Below, in pieces: positions 8,986 to 17,808 of a DNA stretch of 64,000 bases. The position numbers and the translations under genes were made by a program. The stretch is from Salinarimonas sp. GTDB lineage: Bacteria; Pseudomonadota; Alphaproteobacteria; Rhizobiales; Beijerinckiaceae. Under the pieces are notes generated by a model. The model had not been told where the DNA came from and made no database searches. It saw only the letters and a program-made list of their open reading frames with translations. Position 1 is the stretch's first letter, and each line of letters opens with the position of its first letter. The stretch lies in NCBI GenBank assembly GCA_020832565.1, contig JAFIEI010000002.1:124001-188000 (forward strand), in the 5' to 3' direction.

Positions 8986-9383
8986 GGATCGGTATCCTCA
9001 TCCTTGTTGCCGGCCCAATAGGGCTGGCCGCGCTTGTCGGGCAGGCCCGTGGTCTCGCTGTGGCGGAAAAAGCGCCGCCCGGCGCGGGTGATGCGGAAGC
9101 GCCCGCCGCAATGTGGATCCGGGCAGGCGATCTCCGCATCGGTCGTCATCCAGTCATGCGCGCTGGTCTCGCGCTGCTTCGCCGGCAGCAGGGGCAGCAG
9201 CGCGGCGAGCGCATACATGGAAACCTTCTGGCCCGGTTCGAAGACGAGGTTCTCGCCCTCGACGCGAAAGCTTTCGCCGGGGATATGGCGGCAGACCGGC
9301 GGACGATCGCCGATCACCGTCTCGACCTTCAGATCATAGAGCCAGAAGCCGTCCTCGCCGGCCTCCCCGTTCTCGCTCGTCAT
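8982..9383 (-). CDS. TIGR04076 family protein
   Basis: 133 residues from the start MTSENGEA; an upstream in-frame start at 9416 would add 11 residues. Family features are the opening YDLKVETVIGDRP, the middle SMYALAALLPLLPAKQRE, and CPDPHCGGRFRITR near the C-terminus. The function of TIGR04076 proteins is unknown. The two Cys of CPDPHC could bind a metal (inference). It is the first gene of the unit leading to the aldo/keto reductase and TRAP transporter, and its stop overlaps the reductase start (ATGA). Confidence 0.8.
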   Translation of the reverse strand: MTSENGEAGEDGFWLYDLKVETVIGDRPPVCRHIPGESFRVEGENLVFEPGQKVSMYALAALLPLLPAKQRETSAHDWMTTDAEIACPDPHCGGRFRITRAGRRFFRHSETTGLPDKRGQPYWAGNKDEDTDP

Positions 9384-9442
9384 CACGGCCTCGCCCCTCG
9401 GCGACCGGGTTCGCACAAGCCGGTGGCGACCCGGTTCGTTAT

Positions 9443-9461
9443 CTGTGATATGTGATCACAG
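9443..9461. promoter_or_regulatory. Palindromic operator candidate for the GntR regulator
   Basis: CTGTGAT-N5-ATCACAG is an exact inverted repeat with 7-bp arms; it also contains the perfect palindrome TGTGATCACA at 9451-9460. It lies in the 140-base divergent region between the TIGR04076 gene (start 9383) and the GntR gene (start 9524). That position is typical of an FCD-type GntR operator controlling both directions. Assignment to this regulator is inference. Confidence 0.55.
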
Positions 9462-9523
9462 TAGACGTTGACGCCACTGCGCGTCAATATGGGTCAGGGC
9501 TGGACGGGCGAGAGGGGGGCGGC

Positions 9524-10261
9524 ATGAGTGGGCCGGTTTTCGGGCGGATCGATCAGACGACCATGCGTGAGGGCGTCTATGCGCAATTGCACGACGCCTT
9601 CACGCGCGGGCAGTTCGCGCCGGGCGATACGCTCAACCTGCGCGGCCTGGCCGAGCGGCTCGGCACCTCGATGACCCCCGTGCGCGAGGCTGTCCGCCGC
9701 CTGGTGGCCGAGGGAGCCCTGATCGACGCGCCGTCGCGCACCCTGCGGGTCCCGGATTTCGATCTCCGGCAGATGCAGGATCTGAAACTCGCGCGGATTG
9801 CTCTGGAACCGCTCGTCACCGGGCGTGCGGTGGAGCGCATGGATGCGGCGACGCTCGAAGCACTCGAGGGGATTCTCGCCGAGGATACGGTGGATGGAAA
9901 ACAGGCAGGCATGCCCGATCTCGCCCAGAACTACCGCTTTCACTTCACGCTCTACCGCCGGGCCGATTCACCGGTCCTGCTGCCGCTGATCGCCGGGCTA
10001 TGGCTGCGCTACGGTCCCTATCTCAATCTGATCATGCGCCATGCGGGTCCGGAGATCGGCAAGGGCAACGACATCCACATGACGATCCTCGATGCCGCGC
10101 GGCGCGGTGATGCAAAGGCCGCGCAGGCCGGAATCGTCGCCGATATCGAGCGCTCGTTTTCGCTTCTGGCCGAGGCGTCCGAGGAGCAGGCGGGCGATGA
10201 TCGGATGAAGAGGCGCGCGCGCTTAACCGCGTCGCCCTGGCCTGAACAGCTCTCGCGTTAG
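9524..10261 (+). CDS. GntR family transcriptional regulator, FCD type
   Basis: 245 residues. The start at 9524 is supported by a strong GAGAGGGGGG ribosome site; an earlier ATG at 9452 lies within the operator palindrome. The N-terminal winged helix spans about residues 10-75 (LRGLAERLGTSMTPVREAVRRLVAEGAL). The FCD ligand domain follows, with FHFTLYRRADSP and NDIHMTILDAARRGDAKAAQ supplying some of the usual His/Asp metal ligands; the last His is not evident. It is divergent from the TIGR04076-AKR-TRAP unit and is its likely repressor. Confidence 0.9.
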   Translation: MSGPVFGRIDQTTMREGVYAQLHDAFTRGQFAPGDTLNLRGLAERLGTSMTPVREAVRRLVAEGALIDAPSRTLRVPDFDLRQMQDLKLARIALEPLVTGRAVERMDAATLEALEGILAEDTVDGKQAGMPDLAQNYRFHFTLYRRADSPVLLPLIAGLWLRYGPYLNLIMRHAGPEIGKGNDIHMTILDAARRGDAKAAQAGIVADIERSFSLLAEASEEQAGDDRMKRRARLTASPWPEQLSR

Positions 10262-10283
10262 CCGATCCGGATGACGCCGCCCG

Positions 10284-10904
10284 TTAGCCCCTGCCCCGCT
10301 CCGCCTGCAGCACCTCGACACGCTCGTGGAAGCGCTTTTGAACCGCCTCGATCGGCTGCGGTGCGAGGAGGGATTCCATTGCCTGCGAGAGATTTCGCGG
10401 CTTGCCGAAGAAGCGCTCGGCTTCCTCTGCCGCAAAACCTGCCAGACGCACCGCCTCGTGGAAGGCGGCAGCGCCGTCGGCGCGCTTCATGAGCGCGGCG
10501 AGCGCCCGCGAAGGGGTAGCCGAGAGACCGAAATGGAGGCGGATCGCCGCCATCAGGCGCGCCTCGACCTCCTTGTAGGTGTCGCCGATCACCGCCTTGA
10601 AGGGCGAGATCATGTCGCCGATGACGTATTCCGGAGCATCATGCAGGAGGATCCCGAGCCGCTCGCCGGGGGTGAGCGACGTCGCCATCTCTTCGGCCAC
10701 CGCTTCGACGAGCAACGAATGCTGTGCCACCGAAAAGATGTGCATTCCGTGGGTCTGGCCGTTCCAGCGCGCCACGCGGGCGAGCCCGTGGGCGATGTCG
10801 ACGAGTTCGACATCGAGCGGCGACGGGTCGAGCAGATCGAGCCGGCGCCCCGACAACATACGCTGCCAGGCCCGCGGCGGCGACGGAGGTGACTTGCGGC
10901 TCAT
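10284..10904 (-). CDS. HD domain phosphohydrolase, YfbR-like
   Basis: 206 residues. Metal ligands of the HD superfamily are visible: His62 (VAQHSLLVE), His88-Asp89 (LLHDAPEYVIGD) and Asp97. The arrangement matches YfbR/HDDC2-like nucleotidases, which remove phosphate from 5'-deoxynucleoside monophosphates. The start overlaps the stop of the Tag glycosylase gene by 4 bases, so the pair forms a small operon related to DNA or nucleotide upkeep. Exact substrate is inference. Confidence 0.82.
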   Translation of the reverse strand: MSRKSPPSPPRAWQRMLSGRRLDLLDPSPLDVELVDIAHGLARVARWNGQTHGMHIFSVAQHSLLVEAVAEEMATSLTPGERLGILLHDAPEYVIGDMISPFKAVIGDTYKEVEARLMAAIRLHFGLSATPSRALAALMKRADGAAAFHEAVRLAGFAAEEAERFFGKPRNLSQAMESLLAPQPIEAVQKRFHERVEVLQAERGRG

Positions 10905-11533
10905 GCGCGAGCTCCGCCTGCCGGCGCATCAGCGAGCGCAGCGCATTGCGCATGGCGAAAGCAGCCGGTGAGATGATCATTCGTCATCCCCACCGCCTGC
11001 ATGAAGGCATAGACGATGGTCGGCCCGCAAAAGCCGAAGCCTTCCGCTTTCAATGCACGCGACATCGCCTGCGATTGCGGGGTCTGGGTCGGCACGGATT
11101 CGCGGGTCGGGTAGTCCGGCTGCAGCGATCGGCCATCGACGAATTTCCAGAGGAAATGCGCAAACCCCTCCCGCTCCTCGATGGTGAGCCAGGCGCGTGC
11201 GCCGGCGATGGTGGCGAGGATCTTGGCGCGGTTGCGCACGATGCCGGCATCATTCATCAGGGCCGCGACCCGCGCCTCGTCGAAGCGGGCGATCGCCTGC
11301 GGATCGAAATCCGCGAAGCCGGCGCGGAAGGCCTCGCGCTTGCGCAGGATGGTGATCCAGGACAGTCCGGCCTGGAAACCGTCGAGGATGAGCTTCTCGA
11401 ACAGGGCGCGCCCATCGCGTTCGGGCACGCCCCATTCGGTATCGTGATATGCCACGTAAAGCGGATCTTCCCCGGGCCACCAGCATCGCGCCAGCCCGTC
11501 CGGGTGCATGATCAGGGACGGGCCGGGCGCCAT
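10901..11533 (-). CDS. tag: DNA-3-methyladenine glycosylase I
   Basis: 210 residues. Removes 3-methyladenine from alkylated DNA as the first step of base excision repair. Family signatures are RCWW near the start, YHDTEWGVPERDGRALFEKL with the conserved Glu-Trp, GLSWITILRKREAFRAGF and FGFCGPTIVYAFMQAVGMTNDH. The Cys and His residues of the Tag zinc site are present at both ends (RCWW..., DHLTGCFRH). An internal start (MHPDGLARC) eight codons in is possible. Confidence 0.93.
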   Translation of the reverse strand: MAPGPSLIMHPDGLARCWWPGEDPLYVAYHDTEWGVPERDGRALFEKLILDGFQAGLSWITILRKREAFRAGFADFDPQAIARFDEARVAALMNDAGIVRNRAKILATIAGARAWLTIEEREGFAHFLWKFVDGRSLQPDYPTRESVPTQTPQSQAMSRALKAEGFGFCGPTIVYAFMQAVGMTNDHLTGCFRHAQCAALADAPAGGARA

Positions 11534-11544
11534 GGCCGGGCCGG

Positions 11545-12399
11545 TCAGCGCATATCGGCGCTGAAGGAGTAGGACAGGCCGAAGCCGGCCGAGAACTGGT
11601 TCGGCGAACCATGCGTCTGGACCAGCGGCGACGTGCGCACATCCCCGGCGAGACGGTCGTAGCGGGCGAAGGCCTGGACGGTCCAGTCCGGCGTCACGGC
11701 GTAGCTCGCGGAACCGACGAAGCCGAGCGAACGAACGCCGGAACCCGGCGAGTGGAGCGCCAGGCGCGAACCCGCCGCCTGCTGCTCGCGGGTCACGCCG
11801 AAATAGGTACGGTTATATTCGGCATTCGACCAGGACAGGCGCGGACCGACCGAGAGCGTCCATTGCATGTCTGGGCGCATGACGAGGTCGGCACCGACAT
11901 CGGCAAGCACGCCGGTATGGCCGCCGATACCGTGGCGCATCTCGGCACTCAGGCGGAAATTCTGCGTGGCCCAGATCTCGGCAAAGCCGCCGATCTCGGC
12001 CGTGAAGCCGACATTGCCGAGCCCCTGAAGGGCTGCAGCATCGCTCTCGGCACGGCGCCCGCGGAACTTCCCGACCGCGCCGACACGCACGTTCTCGACC
12101 TCGATCAGACCGATGCGAATGCCGTCATCGGGCGCACGGAATCGCGTCGGCGAGCCCGACCGCTGCAGGGAGAAGATCGGCATCGGGCGGATGCGGTAGT
12201 TCTTCGCACCCTCGAACTGGGGCACGACCTGGCCTTCGGCGCCAATCGTCATGGTCCAGCCACCGGCAAAGACATTGGTAGACTGGGCCTGAGCACCCGA
12301 CGCCGATGCGGCGAACCCGCCGGCGGCAAGCCCGGCACAAAGCATGAGGCCGGGAAATCTGTTGTGATTGAGCGGACGGAAACGCGAATTCAGGGTCAT
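11545..12399 (-). CDS. MipA/OmpV family outer-membrane protein
   Basis: 284 residues from MTLNSRFRP; a longer open frame runs back to 12495 through the promoter region and is rejected. A signal peptide is evident (GLMLCAGLAAGGFAASASGAQAQ, cleavage near AQA-QS). The mature protein has alternating strands and the features RIGLIEVENVRVGAVGKF and NRTYFGVTREQQAAS-like text, ending in SAGFGLSYSFSADMR as in outer-membrane barrels. MipA was named as a scaffold for murein enzymes in E. coli; whether this one does that is unknown. Confidence 0.87.
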   Translation of the reverse strand: MTLNSRFRPLNHNRFPGLMLCAGLAAGGFAASASGAQAQSTNVFAGGWTMTIGAEGQVVPQFEGAKNYRIRPMPIFSLQRSGSPTRFRAPDDGIRIGLIEVENVRVGAVGKFRGRRAESDAAALQGLGNVGFTAEIGGFAEIWATQNFRLSAEMRHGIGGHTGVLADVGADLVMRPDMQWTLSVGPRLSWSNAEYNRTYFGVTREQQAAGSRLALHSPGSGVRSLGFVGSASYAVTPDWTVQAFARYDRLAGDVRTSPLVQTHGSPNQFSAGFGLSYSFSADMR

Positions 12400-12454
12400 T
12401 ATCGATCCGATGGTTACGCAACTCTGACTGAGTAGCGATAATGCCGCGTAAACG

Positions 12455-12470
12455 GTCAACGCATTATTAA
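12455..12470 (-). promoter_or_regulatory. CtrA-like box upstream of the mipA homologue
   Basis: Read on the minus strand this is TTAA-N7-TTGAC, one mismatch from the CtrA consensus TTAA-N7-TTAAC. It lies 56-71 bases before the start of the MipA-family gene, and its right half is a TTGAC(C) that could double as a -35 element. Support is by pattern and position only. Confidence 0.3.
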
Positions 12471-12491
12471 CGACGCCACCGTTTAGCGCCT

Positions 12492-13373
12492 TCACCGATC
12501 ACTGTCGAGCCCGGCTTCGACACCAGGAAGCGTGATGCCCAGCCAATCGGGCTGAATCAAGGCAAGCCGGGCCTCCCCCGCTTCGAGCGCAGCCCCCGCT
12601 TCCAGCGCATCCGTGACCCGGTCGAGCCGCAATTTCGCCATCGCGCGGCCCTGCAGCGCACTGACGCAGGCGCCGATCACCTTGCCGCCGGCGGTTATCT
12701 CGGTGCCCGGCTCGGGCAAACCGCCCGATACGACCACCACGGGCACGATGCGCGTGCGCGCCGTGCCGCGATGCTGCATCCGCGAGACCACTTCCTGGCC
12801 GACATAACAGCCCTTGACGAAATCCACCCCGCCATTGTGATCCATCATCGCCTCATGCGGGAAAGTCTCGCCGAAGGCGTAATCGGCGCCGCCTTCGGGC
12901 ATGCCGAGCGTCATGCGATGCGCCGTGTAGTCGTCTGGCGTCGCATCGCCCGTCGGCGCGTCGCCCGCCTTCACCACCGCGCGCCAGCCGAGTGCCGCGA
13001 GGCGTGGATCGGGGCCGCCTGCGGTAACCGCTTCGGGAATCGGCGCCTCGCCCCAACCGGCCAGGACGGCGAGATCATCGGCGCGCTCGTCGAGGGTCAC
13101 TTTCGCGCGCAGGCGATAGAATTTCAGCCGCCTGGCGAGTTCGCCCAGCATCTCGCGCCGGCAATCGAGAAAGAACCCGCCCTCCGATTCGGGGGCCACA
13201 TGCACGAAGAAATCGAACAGGATCTTGCCTTGCGGCGTCAGCAGGGCTGCGAATATCGGCTTGCCCGGCTGCGCATCATCGACATCGCTGGTGATCAGCC
13301 CGTCGAGAAACCCGTGCGCCGCCTCGCCGGCGACATGCAGAATCGCGCGATCATCGAGTTTCGCCACAGGCAT
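12492..13373 (-). CDS. ygfZ: Folate-binding protein YgfZ
   Basis: 293 residues. YgfZ/GcvT-like protein that uses tetrahydrofolate to help assembly or repair of certain iron-sulfur clusters. The diagnostic motif KGCYVGQE is at residues 187-194, with the essential Cys. Also typical are LTPQGKILFDFFV near residues 45-57 and HRGTARTR after the motif. It is transcribed toward the MipA-family gene, 92 bases upstream of that gene's start, probably as a separate unit. Confidence 0.92.
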   Translation of the reverse strand: MPVAKLDDRAILHVAGEAAHGFLDGLITSDVDDAQPGKPIFAALLTPQGKILFDFFVHVAPESEGGFFLDCRREMLGELARRLKFYRLRAKVTLDERADDLAVLAGWGEAPIPEAVTAGGPDPRLAALGWRAVVKAGDAPTGDATPDDYTAHRMTLGMPEGGADYAFGETFPHEAMMDHNGGVDFVKGCYVGQEVVSRMQHRGTARTRIVPVVVVSGGLPEPGTEITAGGKVIGACVSALQGRAMAKLRLDRVTDALEAGAALEAGEARLALIQPDWLGITLPGVEAGLDSDR

Positions 13374-13593
13374 GGTGTGCCTCCATCAGGAAGTTTGATC
13401 GTCTTGAACGACGCTCGGGGTTGCCGGCAGGGCTGACATAGGCCCGTCCCGGCAACGGCACAAGGCATGGCGGGTGGCGCAAGACACAGCGGGAATGCGC
13501 GCGATATCGGCGTGCAGGCTGATGACATGCGCACGGTTTTGCCGCATCTAGAGTCTGAATCGACAGACCGTAACGAACGGGACGAGGCGCGCG

Positions 13594-14928
13594 ATGGCAA
13601 ATTTCGATCTGATCCTCAAGGGTGGCAGCGTGGTCAATCACGATGGCGAAGGCGTGCGCGATATCGGCGTGCGCAACGGCGCCATCGCGCAGATCGGCGA
13701 TCTCTCGCAGGCCTCGGCCGAGCGCGTGATCGATTGCACCGGCCTGCATATCCTGCCTGGCGTGATCGACAGCCAGGTGCATTTCCGCGAGCCCGGCCTC
13801 GAGCACAAGGAAGATCTGGAAACAGGCGCCCGCGCGGCAGTGATGGGTGGCGTCACCAGCGTCTTCGAGATGCCCAATACCAATCCCCAGACCACGACGC
13901 CGGAAGCGCTCGCCGACAAGATCGCCCGCGCAACGAACCGCATGCATTGCGATTTTGCCTTCTGGGTGGGTGGAACGCATGAAAATGCCAAGGACATTCC
14001 CGAGCTCGAACGCCTGCCCGGCGCTGCCGGCATCAAGGTCTTCATGGGCTCGTCAACCGGCTCGCTGCTGGTCGAGGATGATGGCGGCGTCACCGAAATC
14101 CTCAAACGCACCCGCCGCCGCTCGGCCTTCCATTCCGAGGACGAGGAAATGCTGCGCGAGCGCAAGCCGCTTCGCGTGCCCGGAGATCCGCGCTCGCATC
14201 CCGTCTGGCGCTCGCCGGAAGTCGCGCTGAAATGCACCGAGCGGCTGGTACGCATCGCCCATGACACCGGCGCCAAGATCCATGTGCTGCATATCTCCAC
14301 GAAGGAGGAGATGGATTTTCTCGTCGATCACAAGGATGTCGCCACCGTCGAGGTCACACCCAATCACATCACCCTGACCGCGCCGGAAGCCTATGAGCGC
14401 CTCGGCGCGCTCGCCCAGATGAACCCGCCCGTGCGCGACGAGGCGCATCGCGAGGGTATCTGGCGCGGGCTTGCGCAAGGCATCGTCGACGTGCTCGGCT
14501 CCGACCACGCACCGCATACGCTGGAGGAAAAGCAAAACGCCACCTATCCCGACACGCCGTCAGGCATGACCGGGGTGCAGACGCTGGTCCCCGTCATGCT
14601 CGACCACGTCAACAAGGGGCGACTCTCGCTGGCGCGCTTTGTCGATCTCACCTCGGCGGGGCCGCAGCGGATCTTCGGGATCGCGCGCAAGGGGCGCATC
14701 GCGGCGGGCTATGATGCTGATTTCACCATCGTCGACCTGAAGAAACAGATGACCATCACCAATGACTGGATCGCCTCGAAATGCGGCTGGACGCCCTATG
14801 ACGGGGTCTCCGTCACCGGCTGGCCGGTCGGCACGCTGGTGCGCGGTAATGTGGTGATGTGGGAGGGCGAGCTCACCACGCCCGGCGCCGGTGCGCCGGT
14901 GCGCTTCATCGATACGCTCGCCGGCTGA
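13594..14928 (+). CDS. pyrC: Dihydroorotase, type I-like, QxH variant
   Basis: 444 residues. Closes carbamoyl-aspartate to dihydroorotate in pyrimidine synthesis. Visible family elements: ILPGVIDSQVHFREPGLEHKED near residue 50, MPNTNP, KIHVLHISTKEE and EVTPNHITLT (zinc-ligand His residues), and VLGSDHAPHTLEEK with the catalytic Asp. The first His of the usual HxH zinc motif is Gln here. The start has GAGG 7 bases upstream. No other pyrimidine gene is adjacent. Confidence 0.85.
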   Translation: MANFDLILKGGSVVNHDGEGVRDIGVRNGAIAQIGDLSQASAERVIDCTGLHILPGVIDSQVHFREPGLEHKEDLETGARAAVMGGVTSVFEMPNTNPQTTTPEALADKIARATNRMHCDFAFWVGGTHENAKDIPELERLPGAAGIKVFMGSSTGSLLVEDDGGVTEILKRTRRRSAFHSEDEEMLRERKPLRVPGDPRSHPVWRSPEVALKCTERLVRIAHDTGAKIHVLHISTKEEMDFLVDHKDVATVEVTPNHITLTAPEAYERLGALAQMNPPVRDEAHREGIWRGLAQGIVDVLGSDHAPHTLEEKQNATYPDTPSGMTGVQTLVPVMLDHVNKGRLSLARFVDLTSAGPQRIFGIARKGRIAAGYDADFTIVDLKKQMTITNDWIASKCGWTPYDGVSVTGWPVGTLVRGNVVMWEGELTTPGAGAPVRFIDTLAG

Positions 14929-14937
14929 GGGCGCGCG

Positions 14938-17031
14938 TTACTGCGCCGGGATCGTCCCGGTATCGACGGGGCGGTAGACGCCGTCGATACCGGGCGCCAT
15001 GTCGACACGCCGCTCGTGGAAGGCGATGAGCGTGGAACGGTGGCCGATCGAGATCAGCGTCGTATCCGGCAGTTCCTCGCGCAGCACCTTGTAGATCGCA
15101 GCCTCCGTCGGCTCGTCCATCGCGGCGGTGGCCTCGTCGACGAGGAGCCAGTCCGGCGCTTCGAGCAACGCGCGGGCGATTGCGAGGCGCTGCTGCTCGC
15201 CCAGCGAGAGCGTCTGCGCCCAGGCGCGGTCATCGTCGAGCAGCGGCACGAGATGCGCAAGCCGCGCCTTCTCCAGCGCCGCACGCAGGGCATCGTCGTG
15301 GTAGATGTTTTCGAGCGCCGGATAGGCCACCGCCCCGCGCAAGGTGCCGACTGGAATGTAGGGGCGCTGAGGCAGGAGCATCAGCGTGCGCCCGGCGGGC
15401 TTGTGCACCATCCCCTCGCCGAAGGGCCAGATTCCCGAGATCGCGCGAAACAGCGTCGATTTCCCGGTCCCCGACATCCCCGCCAGCAGCACCGATTCAC
15501 CGGGTCGCAGAACGAGATCGGGAGCGGCCACGATCGGCGTGCCGTCGGGCAGGCGCACGACCACGTCCTCGAGGCGCAGATCGTCACCATCATGCTCGGC
15601 AATGACGATCTCGCCCGTATCCCGCCCGGCCTCGCGGGCACGCTGCATCGATTCCTCGAAGGAAGTCAGGCGGTCCACGACGGCCTTGTATGAAGCCAGC
15701 CGCTGATAGGCATCGATGAAGAAGGACAGCGCGCTCTCCACCCGCGAAAAGGCACCCGCCGTCTGCGTCATCACGCCGAGCTGAATCGTCCCGGCGAAAT
15801 AGAAGGGCGCGGCGATGATGTAGGGCACCACGGAATTCGAATAATCGTAGAAGCTGGTGAAGGCGATCAGCCGCTTGTTGATGCTCACGCGCTTGAAGAA
15901 GTTGTCGACGATGCGCGCGAACTGGGTCCCCAGCCGCTCCTTCTCAGCGCCCTGGCCGCGCAAAAGCGCGACCTGCTCGCCATATTCGCGCAACCGCGCC
16001 AGCGAGAAGCGGAAATCGGCCTCGTATCGCTCCTGCAGGAAGTTCAGCCGGATCAGCGGGCGCCCGATCAGATGCGTCGCATAAGTCGCGACCACCGCAT
16101 AGACCAGCGCGATCCAGAACAGGAGCCCCGGCACCACCACTTCGGTTCCGGGAAAGGTGAAATCGGAGGAGATGGTCCAAAGGATCACCGAGAATGAGAC
16201 GAGCGTCGAGACCTGCGAGAGCACGCCGAGCGTCAGCATCATCGTGTCGGTGGTGAACTTGTTCACGTCTTCCTGGATGCGCTGGTCGGGATTGTCCGTC
16301 TGCGCGCCGAAGACCTGCATGCGATAGGGAATCGCGCCCGAAAGCCAGCGGCGCGTATAGAACTGGGTCAGCCAGGTGCGCCAGTGGATGTCGAGGGTCA
16401 TGCGCAGGGCGTATTGATAGATCGCCATGGTCACGGCGACGGTCACCCAGAACACCCAGACCGTGAGCAGGAGCCGCCAGAACTCTTCCGCGTCGCGGTC
16501 CTGGATGGCGTTGAACCAGTCGCGGTTCCAGTAGCTCAGCCGCACCGAGATGGCGACGAGGGCGAACTGCATGATCACTACGACGGATAGCAGCGCCGTG
16601 CCGATGATGCGTTCCTGGGCGCGGAATTCCGGGAACGGCCAGACCTTGACCACCCCCATCTCGCGCGAAACGAAGAAGGGATCGGTCAATTGCGCGATGC
16701 TGCGGATCACCGGAATGCGCCCGACGGCGAGCATGGCGAGCGCGAAGATCGCGGCGGCGACCGGCATGGCCAGCGGCGGCGTGAACCCGTCCATCGCAGC
16801 CGGCGTGTAGCCGTAGATCTCGATGAGATAGAGCGTGCCGAGTAGGGTATGCGCGAAGGCGATGAGCCCGACCAGGATGCGCAGGTAAACCGCCGTGTCG
16901 TGCGAACAACGCAAGGCGGCTGCGATGCCGAATGTCGCGATCGGGAGGAGGTACGGGATGGTCTCGCCGAATAGCGCGCCGAGCAGGAGCACGACGCCCG
17001 CGAGGGCGAATACCAGCGAAGCCCTTTGCAT
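14938..17031 (-). CDS. ABC transporter, fused permease/ATPase of SbmA/YddA type
   Basis: 697 residues from the ATG at 17031 (a TTG lies one codon earlier). The N-terminal third and middle are membrane helices, including DWFNAIQDRDAEEFWRLL and RWLSGAIPYRMQVF, typical of the SbmA/BacA-like permease. The C-terminal nucleotide-binding domain has Walker A GMSGTGKST, signature LSLGEQQR and Walker B LLVDEATAAMD. Half-transporter that should act as a homodimer in the inner membrane; relatives handle peptides, vitamin B12 or fatty acyl compounds, so the substrate is open. No partner gene is adjacent. Confidence 0.88.
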   Translation of the reverse strand: MQRASLVFALAGVVLLLGALFGETIPYLLPIATFGIAAALRCSHDTAVYLRILVGLIAFAHTLLGTLYLIEIYGYTPAAMDGFTPPLAMPVAAAIFALAMLAVGRIPVIRSIAQLTDPFFVSREMGVVKVWPFPEFRAQERIIGTALLSVVVIMQFALVAISVRLSYWNRDWFNAIQDRDAEEFWRLLLTVWVFWVTVAVTMAIYQYALRMTLDIHWRTWLTQFYTRRWLSGAIPYRMQVFGAQTDNPDQRIQEDVNKFTTDTMMLTLGVLSQVSTLVSFSVILWTISSDFTFPGTEVVVPGLLFWIALVYAVVATYATHLIGRPLIRLNFLQERYEADFRFSLARLREYGEQVALLRGQGAEKERLGTQFARIVDNFFKRVSINKRLIAFTSFYDYSNSVVPYIIAAPFYFAGTIQLGVMTQTAGAFSRVESALSFFIDAYQRLASYKAVVDRLTSFEESMQRAREAGRDTGEIVIAEHDGDDLRLEDVVVRLPDGTPIVAAPDLVLRPGESVLLAGMSGTGKSTLFRAISGIWPFGEGMVHKPAGRTLMLLPQRPYIPVGTLRGAVAYPALENIYHDDALRAALEKARLAHLVPLLDDDRAWAQTLSLGEQQRLAIARALLEAPDWLLVDEATAAMDEPTEAAIYKVLREELPDTTLISIGHRSTLIAFHERRVDMAPGIDGVYRPVDTGTIPAQ

Positions 17032-17188
17032 CAAATGCGCGCCCTCTATTGCCGCTTCAAGCGATTCGCCCGGCCAAATGCCGGCTGCCGGATCATGCGC
17101 AAACCAGTGTCGCGAAGATAGTGTATTTTATTTGCAGGGACAGGCTCTCACGGCAAATGTCAAGCACACGTGATCAGCCCGTCCGCTA

Positions 17189-17656
17189 TCACGCGCCGGC
17201 ATCTTCCAGCGGGTTGCGTCGCCAGATCGACAGGTTGAGCGCGAATGCGTAGCTGCCCCAGATCAGATACGGCACGAGCAGGGCGGCTGCGATGCCGTCA
17301 TGGCGCCAGAAGGCGATGATCGTGGCCGCGAGCGCGAGCCAGAGCAGCCCGATCACGATCGCCGCGGCGCGCATGCGGTGCAGGCCGAAGAAGACGCCGG
17401 ACCAAAGCGTATTGAGGCAGATCTGCAGGCTCCAGAGCGCAAGCGCCAGCGCGCTGCCCGGATGGCCGGCAACCCGTGCGGCGGCGATCGCCATCAGGAG
17501 ATAGAGCACGCTCCAGATGATCGGAAAGGCGAGATTCGGCGGCGTCCAGGCCGGCTTGTCGAGGCCGCGATACCAGGCGCCCGGCTTGAACAGCACGCCC
17601 GACGATGCCGCGACGGCACATGTAGCGAGGAAGACGAAGAAAATGGCGAGATCCAT
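17189..17656 (-). CDS. tspO: TspO/MBR family protein
   Basis: 155 residues, five hydrophobic helices. The start at 17656 (MDLAIFFV) has GGGAG 7 bases upstream; the open frame continues 19 codons further without good support. TspO hallmarks are WYRGLDKPAWTPPNLAFPIIWSVLYLLMA, NTLWSGVFFG and PYLIWGSYAFALNLSIWRRN, including the tryptophan-rich helix ends. Bacterial TspO binds porphyrins and is linked to tetrapyrrole and stress control. Divergent from the NAD synthetase gene. Confidence 0.92.
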   Translation of the reverse strand: MDLAIFFVFLATCAVAASSGVLFKPGAWYRGLDKPAWTPPNLAFPIIWSVLYLLMAIAAARVAGHPGSALALALWSLQICLNTLWSGVFFGLHRMRAAAIVIGLLWLALAATIIAFWRHDGIAAALLVPYLIWGSYAFALNLSIWRRNPLEDAGA

Positions 17657-17808
17657 CACGTGCTCCCGGGACGATGGCGGTGTGACCATAGGCGGCATGA
17701 TTTCATGCAGCAATGACGGGATTTACGCGATCCCGCCCCGCGCAATGCCGCATCCGCCAAAGCGGCTTTGCCGTTGCGGCGGGGCACGCGCCGCGTTATC
17801 TCAAAACC

